Shown piece by piece: positions 36,725 to 44,221 of a stretch of 64,000 nucleotides of DNA. The notes under the pieces were generated by a model. It was not told the origin of the DNA and searched no databases. It saw only the letters and a program-made list of their open reading frames with translations. This DNA is from Streptomyces ficellus (GTDB lineage Bacteria > Actinomycetota > Actinomycetes > Streptomycetales > Streptomycetaceae), in contig NZ_CP034279.1 of NCBI RefSeq assembly GCF_009739905.1, positions 5,518,001 through 5,582,000 on the forward strand. The letters run 5' to 3'. A program made the translations under genes and the position numbers. The stretch's first letter is position 1, and the number at the start of each line of letters is the position of its first letter.

Positions 36725-36768
36725 TTGTGCTGTGCTCAGGCCCTGTTCAGGCCAAGGAAGGCAAATGC

Positions 36769-38346
36769 ATGACGACGACTCGACCCGAACGCCCCGCCCG
36801 TAAGCGCCCCGCGCGCACCGGCAACGCGAACTCCGCCCGCTCCGCGAACGGCGGCAGGACGGCCGGAAACGGCAAGGCGCCCGCCCGCGGCGCGGGCAAC
36901 CGCGCCCCCGTCGCGCCCCCGCGGGAATTCACCCTGCCGGAAACCGCCACCCCCGCGCTGCCCCCGGTCGCGGCCTTCGACGACCTCGACATGCCGGCCG
37001 CCCTCCTCAAGACGCTCACCGCCCAGGGCGTCACCGAGCCGTTCCCCATCCAGGCCGCGACCCTGCCGAACTCCCTCGCGGGCCGCGACATCCTCGGCCG
37101 CGGGCGCACCGGCTCCGGCAAGACGCTCGCCTTCGGGCTCGCCCTCCTGGCCCGCACGGCCGGCCGCCGCGCCGAGCCGAAGGCCCCGCTGGGCATGGTC
37201 CTGGTCCCCACGCGCGAACTCGCGCAGCAGGTGACCGACGCCCTCACCCCGTACGCGACCTCCGTGCAGCTGCGCGTGGCGACCGTCGTGGGCGGCATGT
37301 CGATCAGCCGGCAGGCGGGCGCGCTGCGCCGCGGCGCCGAGATCCTGGTCGCCACCCCCGGCCGCCTCAAGGACCTCATCGAGCGCGGCGACTGCCGCAT
37401 CGACCAGGTGTCGGTCACCGTCCTGGACGAGGCCGACCAGATGGCCGACATGGGCTTCCTGCCGCAGGTCACCGCCCTGCTGAAGCAGGTCGAGCCGGAC
37501 GGGCAGCGCATGCTGTTCTCGGCGACGCTCGACAAGAACATCGACCGGCTGGTGCGGATGTTCCTCACCGACCCGGTCGTGCACTCGGTCGACCCGTCGG
37601 CGGGCGCGGTGTCCACCATGGAGCACCACCTGCTGTACGTCGCCGACGAGACCGACAAGAAGGCCGTCACCGCCCGCATCGCGGCCCGCGACGGCCGGGT
37701 GATCCTCTTCCTGGACACCAAGCGGTCCGTCGACCGGCTGGTCAAGCGGCTCCTCGCCAGCGGCGTACGGGCCGCGGGCCTGCACGGCGGACGTTCGCAG
37801 CCGCAGCGCAACCGGACGCTGGACCAGTTCAAGAACGGCCAGGTCACCGCGCTCGTCGCGACCAACGTGGCGGCCCGTGGCATCCACGTCGACGACCTCG
37901 ACCTCGTCGTGAACGTCGACCCGCCCACCGACCACAAGGACTACCTGCACCGCGGCGGCCGCACCGCCCGCGCGGGCGAGTCCGGCAGCGTCGTCACACT
38001 GGTCCTGCCCGACCAGAAGCGCGACATGAGCCGGCTGATGTCCCACGCGGGCATCACGCCCGGCACCGCGCGCGTGAAGTCGTCCGACGAGGAGCTGGCC
38101 CGGCTCACCGGCGCCCGTGAGCCCTCCGGAATACCGGTCACCATCGAGGTCCCGCAGCAGGCCCAGCCCGCCGCGCAGACCTCCGGCAAGCCCGGCCGTC
38201 GCCGCCGCCCCCGCCGCAGCGGCCAGGGCCCCGGTGCCGGTGAGGCCGGTGCGAGCACCCAGGCCGGCGCGCCCCGCCGCCGTGGCGGCCAGCCCGCCGC
38301 CACGGGCCGCCCCCAGGCCCGCCGCCCCCGCCGCAACGCCGCGTGA
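36769..38346 (+). CDS. DEAD-box RNA helicase
   Basis: A 525-residue helicase. A basic, disordered N-terminal region (about 1-50) precedes the two RecA domains: Q-motif FPIQAATLP, motif I GRTGSGKT, Ia PTRELAQQ, motif II VLDEADQM (DEAD variant), motif III FSATLD, then IV-VI with VATNVAARGIHVDDLDLV and HRGGRTARAG. The C-terminal ~75 residues are Arg/Gly/Pro/Ala-rich and likely bind RNA. AAGGAAGG lies 7 bases before the ATG at 36769. Its partner upstream is the cold-shock protein, so a role in unfolding RNA at low temperature is plausible. Confidence 0.94.
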   Translation: MTTTRPERPARKRPARTGNANSARSANGGRTAGNGKAPARGAGNRAPVAPPREFTLPETATPALPPVAAFDDLDMPAALLKTLTAQGVTEPFPIQAATLPNSLAGRDILGRGRTGSGKTLAFGLALLARTAGRRAEPKAPLGMVLVPTRELAQQVTDALTPYATSVQLRVATVVGGMSISRQAGALRRGAEILVATPGRLKDLIERGDCRIDQVSVTVLDEADQMADMGFLPQVTALLKQVEPDGQRMLFSATLDKNIDRLVRMFLTDPVVHSVDPSAGAVSTMEHHLLYVADETDKKAVTARIAARDGRVILFLDTKRSVDRLVKRLLASGVRAAGLHGGRSQPQRNRTLDQFKNGQVTALVATNVAARGIHVDDLDLVVNVDPPTDHKDYLHRGGRTARAGESGSVVTLVLPDQKRDMSRLMSHAGITPGTARVKSSDEELARLTGAREPSGIPVTIEVPQQAQPAAQTSGKPGRRRRPRRSGQGPGAGEAGASTQAGAPRRRGGQPAATGRPQARRPRRNAA

Positions 38347-38350
38347 CCCC

Positions 38351-38382
38351 GGGCGCGGCCCCCGTGCGCGGGGGCCGCGCCC
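38351..38382. terminator. Bidirectional terminator after the helicase gene
   Basis: A perfect 14-bp stem (38351-38364 with 38369-38382) with loop TGCG, followed by TTAA, between convergent genes. Confidence 0.85.
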
Positions 38383-38419
38383 TTAACCCGGGCTGCTCCG
38401 CCGCCCCGGCGCGCGGGCG

Positions 38420-39463
38420 CTACGGGGCGAGGCGCTCGCGTACCCGCTGCGCCTCGGACATCACCCGGCTCACGAGCTCCTCGCAGCTCGGCAGGTCCCC
38501 GATCACACCGGCGACCTGGCCCGACGCCATGACGCCCAGGTCGGTGCGGCCGTCGACCATCGCCGCGCGCAGGAGCACCGGCGTGTTGGCGGCGAGCAGG
38601 ACCTGGCTCCAGGACAGGTCCCTGCCGTGCTTCATCGCCCACCCGTCCCGGACCAGGCGCGACCAGGACAGGCCCGACAGCTCGCGGAACCGCGCCGCCC
38701 CGCGGACCGCCTCCGCGAACGCCCGGACGCGGCCCGCCCGTTCGAGGGTGGCGACGAGGTCGGTGCGCAGCATGCGGTGCGGCAGCCCGTCGACGGCGGT
38801 CGTCACGGTGACGTCCCCGACGGTCGCCGCCAGATAGGCGGCCTTCACGGCGGCGGGGACGGGCGAGTCGGAGGTGAGCAGGAACCGGGTGCCCATCGCG
38901 ATGCCCGCCGCGCCGTACGCGAGCGCCGCCACCAGACCGCGCCCGTCGTGGAACCCGCCCGCGGCGACGACCGGGATGTCCACCGCGTCGACGACCTGCG
39001 GGACCAGCACGGACGTGGCCACCCCACCGGTGTGGCCGCCGCCCTCGGAACCCTGCACGACCACCGCGTCCGCGCCCCACGCGGCGACCTTCTCGGCGTG
39101 GCGGCGGGCGCCCACCGACGGGACGACCACCACACCGGCGTCCTTCAGCTCGGCGATCAGCTCCCGTGAGGGCGCGAGCGCGAACGAGGCGACCCGTACG
39201 CCCTCGTCGGCGATGATCCGCACCCGCTCCCGGGCGTCCGCCGCGTCCGCCCGCAGGTTGACCCCGAACGGGGCGTCGGTGCGGGACCTCACCTCCCGCA
39301 CGGCGGCGCGCAGTTCGCCGGTCGTCATGGTCGCGGAGGCGAGGATGCCGAGGGCGCCCGCGCGGGCGGTGGCGGTGACCAGGCGGGGACCGGCGACCCA
39401 GCCCATGCCGGTCTGGACGATGGGGTGGCGGACGCCGGTGAGCCTGGTCAGCGCGGTGTCCAT
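38420..39463 (-). CDS. ipdC: Nitronate-monooxygenase-family flavoprotein, IpdC-like
   Basis: A 347-residue NPD/2-nitropropane dioxygenase-like (beta/alpha)8 flavoprotein. FMN-site segments are visible: VQTGMGWVAGPRLV, GVNLRADA, VVVQGSEGGGHTGG, PVVAAGGFHDGRGLVAALAYGAAGIAMGTRFLLTSDS. IpdC (Rv3553) of M. tuberculosis belongs to this family and introduces unsaturation into a HIP-CoA derivative. The next gene upstream is an IpdB-like subunit, with start and stop overlapping (TGATG at the chosen ATG; GTG 3 bases earlier is also possible). Without that neighbourhood it would be called only nitronate monooxygenase. Confidence 0.75.
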   Translation of the reverse strand: MDTALTRLTGVRHPIVQTGMGWVAGPRLVTATARAGALGILASATMTTGELRAAVREVRSRTDAPFGVNLRADAADARERVRIIADEGVRVASFALAPSRELIAELKDAGVVVVPSVGARRHAEKVAAWGADAVVVQGSEGGGHTGGVATSVLVPQVVDAVDIPVVAAGGFHDGRGLVAALAYGAAGIAMGTRFLLTSDSPVPAAVKAAYLAATVGDVTVTTAVDGLPHRMLRTDLVATLERAGRVRAFAEAVRGAARFRELSGLSWSRLVRDGWAMKHGRDLSWSQVLLAANTPVLLRAAMVDGRTDLGVMASGQVAGVIGDLPSCEELVSRVMSEAQRVRERLAP

Positions 39464-40185
39464 CACGCGGTGACCTCACGGTCGCGGGCGCCGTCCGGGT
39501 CGAGCACCTCGCGGATGAGCGTCAGCTCCGCGGCGGTGGGCTCGCGGGTGCGCGGGACGTCATCGGGAATGGTGAGCGCGAAGCCGGTCGCCTCCCGGAC
39601 CCGCTCGACGGTGACGCCCGGGTGCAGGGAGGCGAGCCGCAGGGACCGGTCCGGGGTGGCGAAGTCGAAGACGCCGAGGTCGCTCACGACGCGCCGGAGG
39701 CGGTGGAACCGGACGGCCCCGGGCGGGACGCGGTCGTTGCCGACCCCGCACACCATGTCGACGCGTTCGGTGAAGACGCGGGGAGAGTGCCGGGGGACCC
39801 AGTAACTGGTCGGGTTGTTGAGCGTGTTGACGGGTGCCCCGCGCACGCCGAGGAGCTGGCGGGTGGGCCGGGCCCAGTCGCCGACGCAGGAGATGTTCTG
39901 GTTGCCGTACCGGTCGAGCTGGCTCGCGCCCATCATCACGTGCCGCCTCCCGCCGGTGACCAGGGCGAGGTGGCGGCGGTAGGGGAGCCACCCCTCGACC
40001 GTGCCGTCGGGGCGGACCAGCATCGCCTCGCCGTCCGTGAGCAGCAGGTCCGGCGAGAACGTGAGCCGGGCCAGCCGGGCGCCGAGCGACGGGATCAGGC
40101 CCATGGGGCTCGCCAGGACCTCACCGTCGCCGCGCCAGGCCTCGGCGCAGGCGACGACGCAGGTCTCGGCACGACTGGCGCTCAT
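39463..40185 (-). CDS. ipdB: CoA-transferase-family hydrolase beta subunit, IpdB-like
   Basis: A 240-residue subunit of the class I CoA-transferase fold. It has LASPMGLIPSLGARLARLTFSPDLLLTDGEA and a strongly conserved middle (MMGASQLDRYGNQNISCVGDW). The usual catalytic (S)ENG glutamate motif of true CoA-transferases is not seen. In mycobacteria and rhodococci IpdA and IpdB together open steroid ring C by a retro-Claisen C-C hydrolysis of COCHEA-CoA. The gene overlaps ipdA (ATGA) and ipdC, so the three are coupled. Confidence 0.78.
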   Translation of the reverse strand: MSASRAETCVVACAEAWRGDGEVLASPMGLIPSLGARLARLTFSPDLLLTDGEAMLVRPDGTVEGWLPYRRHLALVTGGRRHVMMGASQLDRYGNQNISCVGDWARPTRQLLGVRGAPVNTLNNPTSYWVPRHSPRVFTERVDMVCGVGNDRVPPGAVRFHRLRRVVSDLGVFDFATPDRSLRLASLHPGVTVERVREATGFALTIPDDVPRTREPTAAELTLIREVLDPDGARDREVTA

Positions 40186-41042
40186 CGCCGCCCCTCCCGC
40201 CACGCCCGGACGGCCGCCTGGTAGGCGCTCTCGTCGCCGCCCGACAGGAAACGGCCGGCGAACTCGGGCCAGGGCGTCGTCGCGTACAGCTTCTGGAACG
40301 CCTCGTCGCGCCCGTGGTCGGGGTCGCAGGAGGTGAAGTGGGCGCCGTCGGGCGCCTCGACGACCCCGGTGACGTGGTGGCGCTGGACGAGGAGCGTCTG
40401 CGGGGCGGCGTCCTTGGTCAGCTCGGCGGTCTCGACGAGCCGTTCGCACGAGACGTACGCCGCGTCGGCGGCCCGGCAGAACAGGTCGTCGAAGTAGGGG
40501 TCCGGGCCCAGGTACTGGCCGTTGCCGAGGCGGTCGGCGCGGTTGACGTGGACCAGGGCGGCGTCCATGCGCAGGGCCGGCGCGGCCACGAACTCCTCGC
40601 CGTCCTCGTACGGCGAGCGCACCGTGCGCAGGGCGGGGTTGACGTCCATGACGCCGGAGCCGAGCCCGGCGCGGACGGGCAGGAAGGGCATGCGGTGCGC
40701 CGCCGCGTACAGACCCCACATGACCATCGCCTCGTCCAGCTCCGTCAGTTCGAGGGCGCCGCGCTCGCGGGCCGCCCGGAAGTGCGGTTCCAGCGGGATC
40801 GAGTCGAGGGTGGCGAACGCGGTGACCAGTCTGCGGACGCGGCCGGCCGCGACGAGGTGGCCGATGTCGGGACCGCCGTACGAGATCACCGTCAGATCGG
40901 TGATCGTGGATCGGAGCAGTGCTCTCACCAGGGCCATCGGCTTGCGGCGTGAGCCCCAGCCGCCGATCCCGACCGTCATGCCGCTGCGCAGCCGCGCGAC
41001 GGCCTCGTCGGGCGTCATGGTCTTGTCGGTGGTGATGGTCAA
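40182..41042 (-). CDS. ipdA: CoA-transferase-family hydrolase alpha subunit, IpdA-like
   Basis: A 286-residue alpha subunit (IpdA of M. tuberculosis is about 290). The start MTPDEAVARLRSGMTVGIGGWGSRRKPMALVRALL is followed by YGGPDIGHLVAAGRVRRLVTAFATLDSIPLEPHFRAARERGALELTELDEAMV; Glu104 lies about where the glutamate reported as essential in rhodococcal IpdA (Glu105) is expected. The TTG at 41042 is chosen because AAGGAGG is 7 bases upstream and it overlaps the crotonase stop as TTGA; an ATG 24 bases later lacks such a site. It works with IpdB. Confidence 0.8.
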   Translation of the reverse strand: MTITTDKTMTPDEAVARLRSGMTVGIGGWGSRRKPMALVRALLRSTITDLTVISYGGPDIGHLVAAGRVRRLVTAFATLDSIPLEPHFRAARERGALELTELDEAMVMWGLYAAAHRMPFLPVRAGLGSGVMDVNPALRTVRSPYEDGEEFVAAPALRMDAALVHVNRADRLGNGQYLGPDPYFDDLFCRAADAAYVSCERLVETAELTKDAAPQTLLVQRHHVTGVVEAPDGAHFTSCDPDHGRDEAFQKLYATTPWPEFAGRFLSGGDESAYQAAVRAWREGRR

Positions 41043-41809
41043 GACGTCGCCTCCTTCCCGGAGGTGTCGGGCTTCCCGAAGCTGTCGCGTACGCGGTCGG
41101 CGACGCCGCCGAGGCTCGCCTCGAAGGTGAAGCCCTGCTCGAAGCGGTAGCTGCGGCGTACGTCGACGGGGTCGATGCCGTTGATGGCGGCCTTGGCGAG
41201 CCGCAGCAGTCCGCCGTCCTTGCGGGCGATGTCCCGCGCCAGGCCGAGCGCGGCGCGGGGGAGTTCCCGGCACGGCACGACCCGCCACACCGACCCGTGG
41301 GCGTGCAGTTCGGCGGCGGCGACCGTGCGCGAGGTGTAGTACAGCGTCCGCATCAGGTGCTGGGGCACCAGGCGGGCCAGGTGGGTGGCCGCACCGAGCG
41401 CGCCCCGGTCGAGTTCGGGCAGCCCGAAGACGGCGTCGTCGCAGGCGACGATCGCGTCCGCGTTGCCGGCGAGCCCGACCCCGCCGCCCAGGCAGAACCC
41501 GTGCACCGCCGCGACGACCGGCACCTCGCACTCGTAGACGGCCGTGAACGCCTCGGCGCAGGCCCGGTTCACCCCGATGAGCGCCCGGCGGTCGGGGGTG
41601 TCCGCCTGCAACTCCTTGATGTCGACGCCCGCGTTGAAGCCCCGCCCGGCGGCCGCCAGCACCACGCAGCGGACGGCCGGGTCGTGCCCCGCGGCGCGCA
41701 GGGCGTCGGCGAGCTCGTACCAGCCCCGTACGGGAAGGGCGTTGACGGGCGGGAAGTCGACGGTGACGAGGGCGATGCCCCGGTCCGGGTTCGTGGTGGA
41801 GACACCCAT
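41039..41809 (-). CDS. echA20: Enoyl-CoA hydratase/crotonase-family hydrolase, EchA20-like
   Basis: A 256-residue crotonase-fold protein: LVTVDFPPVNALPVRGWYEL, AAGRGFNAGVDIKEL with oxyanion-hole glycine region, and the second oxyanion loop GFCLGGGVGLAGNADAIVA. EchA20 opens steroid ring D in the HIP pathway and its gene is next to ipdAB in mycobacteria, as here. I start at ATG 41809; the ATG at 41839 falls inside the operator-like motif and has no ribosome site. The stop overlaps the ipdA start. Confidence 0.78.
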   Translation of the reverse strand: MGVSTTNPDRGIALVTVDFPPVNALPVRGWYELADALRAAGHDPAVRCVVLAAAGRGFNAGVDIKELQADTPDRRALIGVNRACAEAFTAVYECEVPVVAAVHGFCLGGGVGLAGNADAIVACDDAVFGLPELDRGALGAATHLARLVPQHLMRTLYYTSRTVAAAELHAHGSVWRVVPCRELPRAALGLARDIARKDGGLLRLAKAAINGIDPVDVRRSYRFEQGFTFEASLGGVADRVRDSFGKPDTSGKEATS

Positions 41810-41819
41810 GGGCGGATCA

Positions 41820-41868
41820 GCTACCTTTCCACCAAACATTTGTTAGGCGCGCTCTGGTGGAAGGTAGC
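41820..41868. promoter_or_regulatory. Divergent promoter with KstR2-like operator inside an inverted repeat
   Basis: The 16-mer at 41832-41847, read on the minus strand, is CCTAACAAATGTTTGG and matches the operator at 33605-33620 except for the two central bases. It overlaps an imperfect inverted repeat: GCTACCTTTCCACCA (41820-41834) and TGGTGGAAGGTAGC (41855-41868), which places the same GGAAGGTAGC-type leader before both divergent genes. Confidence 0.65.
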
Positions 41869-41873
41869 AGCGG

Positions 41874-42638
41874 ATGGAGCTAAACGGGAGGGTCGCGGTC
41901 GTCACCGGCGGCACGCGCGGTGTCGGCGCGGGCATCGCGCGGGCGTTCCTGGCGGCGGGCGCCCATGTCGTGGTCTGCGCCCGCCGGCCGCCCCCGGAGC
42001 CGGTCGGAACGGCGGGGCGGTACGCCGCGTTCCACGCCGTCGACCTGCGCGAACCGGACGCCGCGGGCCGCCTCTTCGCCGACGTGGTCGCGACACACGG
42101 CCGCCTCGACACGCTCGTCAACAACGCGGGCGGCACGCCGTACCGCCCGCTGGCGGACGGGACCACCGAGCAGCACGCCCGGGTGGTGGGCCTGAACCTG
42201 CTCGCCCCGCTCACGGCGTCCCTCGCCGCGTACGAGCACCTGCGTGCCGCGCGCGGCTCGGTCGTCATGATCGGCAGCGTCAGCGGCACGCGGCCCTCGC
42301 CCGGCACGACGGCCTACGGCGCGGCCAAGGCTGGCCTGGCGCACCTGGCCCGCTCGATGGCCGTGGAGTGGGCGCCGGAGGTACGGGTGAACACCGTCGT
42401 CCCCGGCATGGTCCGCACCGAACTGGCCCACCTGCACTACGGCGACGACACCGGGGTCGCCGCGGTCGCCCGCACCGTCCCGCTGGGGCGGCTCGCCGAG
42501 CCGTCGGACGTGGGCGACGCGGCGGTGTTCCTCGCCTCCGCCCGCGCCGCGTACATCACCGGAGCATCGCTCCTCGTCCACGGCGGCGGCGAACGCCCCG
42601 CCTTCCTGGACGCCGCGAACGCCCATCAGGAGGTCTGA
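41874..42638 (+). CDS. Short-chain dehydrogenase, Rv3549c-like
   Basis: A 254-residue SDR with VAVVTGGTRGVGAGIARAF, NNAG (TLVNNAGGTPYRP), active-site Ser in IGSVSG and YGAAK. The C terminus ITGASLLVHGGGERPAF is typical. Two SDRs (Rv3549c and Rv3548c) flank echA20-ipdAB in mycobacteria, and this gene has the same position and orientation relative to echA20. GGAAGG at 41859-41864 serves as ribosome site. The step catalysed in ring breakdown is not settled; oxidation of a hydroxyacyl-CoA is the usual SDR role. Confidence 0.8.
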   Translation: MELNGRVAVVTGGTRGVGAGIARAFLAAGAHVVVCARRPPPEPVGTAGRYAAFHAVDLREPDAAGRLFADVVATHGRLDTLVNNAGGTPYRPLADGTTEQHARVVGLNLLAPLTASLAAYEHLRAARGSVVMIGSVSGTRPSPGTTAYGAAKAGLAHLARSMAVEWAPEVRVNTVVPGMVRTELAHLHYGDDTGVAAVARTVPLGRLAEPSDVGDAAVFLASARAAYITGASLLVHGGGERPAFLDAANAHQEV

Positions 42639-42639
42639 C

Positions 42640-43575
42640 ATGAGCGATCCCGGAAGCACCGGACTCTGCGCGGGCCGCGTCGTCGCCGTCACCGGCGCCG
42701 GCCGGGGGCTGGGCCGCGCCCACGCGCTGGCCTTCGCCGCGGAGGGCGCCCGGGTCGTCGTCAACGACCTGGGCGTCGGCCTCGACGGCACGCCCGCGGC
42801 CGACGGCCCCGCCCGGCGGGTGGCCGACGAGATCCGCGCCGCCGGCGGGGAGGCCGTCGCGCACGGCGGCGACGTCGCCACCCCCGACGGCGCCGCCTCC
42901 CTCGTCACCACCGCCCTGGACGCCTTCGGACGGCTGGACACGCTCGTCAACAACGCGGGCTTCCTGCGCGACCGGATGCTCGTCAACCTCGGCGAGGACG
43001 ACTGGGACGCCGTCGTACGCGTCCACCTCAAGGGCCACTTCCTGCCCCTCCGGCACGCCGCCGCGCACTGGCGCGCCGAAACCCGGGCGGGCCGCCGGCC
43101 CGACGCCCGGATCGTCAACACCAGCTCGGGCGCCGGGCTCCTCGGCAGCGTCGGCCAGGGCAACTACGCCGCCGCCAAGGCCGGTGTCCTCGCGCTCACC
43201 CTCGTGGCCGCCGCCGAACTGGGCCGCTACGGGGTCCAGGTCAACGCCCTCGCCCCGGCCGCCCGCACCAGGATGACCGAGCGCACCTTCGCCGCCGCCA
43301 TGGCCGCCCCCCGAGACGGCGGCTTCGACGCCATGGCCCCCGAGAACGTCTCCCCGCTCGTCGTCTGGCTCGGCTCGGGCGCGCCGAGCGCGGGGGTCAC
43401 CGGCCGGGTCTTCGAGGCGGAGGCGGGCCGCATCACCGTCATGGACGGCTGGCGCCCCGGCCCCACCGCCGACAAGGCGGCCCGCTGGACCCCCGCCGAA
43501 GCCGGTGCGGCCGCCCGCGAGCTGCTGGCCGCCTCCGTCCCGCCGCTCCCGGTGTACGGCACGGCGGCGGAGTGA
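42640..43575 (+). CDS. Short-chain dehydrogenase, Rv3548c-like
   Basis: A 311-residue SDR, longer than usual by about 50 residues at the C terminus, as in the multifunctional-enzyme-type hydroxyacyl-CoA dehydrogenases. Motifs: VVAVTGAGRGLGRAHALAFA, NDLGVGLDG (NAD preference), NNAGFLRD, NTSSGAGLLGSVGQGNYAAAKAG. It begins 1 base after the previous stop and has GGAGG inside the preceding codons. Last gene of this arm of the putative KstR2 regulon. Confidence 0.8.
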   Translation: MSDPGSTGLCAGRVVAVTGAGRGLGRAHALAFAAEGARVVVNDLGVGLDGTPAADGPARRVADEIRAAGGEAVAHGGDVATPDGAASLVTTALDAFGRLDTLVNNAGFLRDRMLVNLGEDDWDAVVRVHLKGHFLPLRHAAAHWRAETRAGRRPDARIVNTSSGAGLLGSVGQGNYAAAKAGVLALTLVAAAELGRYGVQVNALAPAARTRMTERTFAAAMAAPRDGGFDAMAPENVSPLVVWLGSGAPSAGVTGRVFEAEAGRITVMDGWRPGPTADKAARWTPAEAGAAARELLAASVPPLPVYGTAAE

Positions 43576-43720
43576 CGGGGAGGCGCTCCTGCCGCCGGGC
43601 CGCCCCCATCCGGCCACCCGTCCGGGTGAGGGGGTGAACGCCCGTGCGGACAGGACGTTCACCATCTCGCCGTCTACGTGTCCGACCGGTCAACAAACGG
43701 GGAATTCACGCCACTTGACG

Positions 43721-43751
43721 TTGACGTGCCCACGTCTACACGCGTCATCAT
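43721..43751 (+). promoter_or_regulatory. Promoter of the secreted RNase gene
   Basis: TTGACG (43721-43726, preceded by a tandem copy at 43715-43720) and CATCAT (43746-43751) with a 19-base spacer. CATCAT is exactly 6 bases before the ATG at 43758, so the message is probably leaderless. Confidence 0.5.
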
Positions 43752-43757
43752 CGGCGT

Positions 43758-44171
43758 ATGCGAATCCCCCCACGATTCACCCTGATCGGCGCCGCCGCGC
43801 TGCTGTCCACCCTGCTCGCAGGACCGGCCACGGCCGCCCCCACGGCCACGCCCGCAGCGCCCGCCGTCCTCACGACCGTCACCGCGGTCGGTGAGATCTG
43901 CTACTCCGCCCTGCCCTCCCAGGCCCACGACACCCTCCGCCTGATCGACGCCGGCGGCCCCTTCCCGTACCCCCAGGACGGTACCGTCTTCCAGAACCGC
44001 GAGGGCGTCCTGCCGAGCCGGACCACCGGCTACTACCACGAGTACACGGTCACCACCCCCGGCGCCGACAACCGGGGCGCCCGCCGCGTCGTCACCGGCG
44101 ACGCCGAGCGCGAGGACTACTACACCGCCGACCACTACGCGTCGTTCGACCTCGTCGACCACGGCTGCTGA
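43758..44171 (+). CDS. Secreted guanyl-specific ribonuclease, RNase Sa-like
   Basis: A 137-residue secreted RNase of the barnase/RNase Sa (N1/T1) family that cuts RNA after G. A signal peptide ends about residue 27 (LLAGPATA|AP). The mature domain runs from ICYSALPSQAHDTLRLID to the final DHGC and closely follows RNase Sa: catalytic Glu in FQNREGVLP, Arg in NRGARRVVTG, His in YYTADHYASF, and two Cys (ICYS and the last residue) for the single disulfide. A tryptic-type or barstar-like inhibitor gene is not adjacent. Extracellular nutrition or competition is the likely role. Confidence 0.92.
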   Translation: MRIPPRFTLIGAAALLSTLLAGPATAAPTATPAAPAVLTTVTAVGEICYSALPSQAHDTLRLIDAGGPFPYPQDGTVFQNREGVLPSRTTGYYHEYTVTTPGADNRGARRVVTGDAEREDYYTADHYASFDLVDHGC

Positions 44172-44221
44172 ACCGCGGTGCCGGGGCCGGGCCCGTTCCG
44201 GTCGCGGCCGGTGCCGGTGGC

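Noticed and set aside
41809..41839. Upstream ATG (41839) as start of the EchA20-like gene
   Set aside because: It lies within the operator motif, has no ribosome site, and adds residues unlike the family's N terminus.
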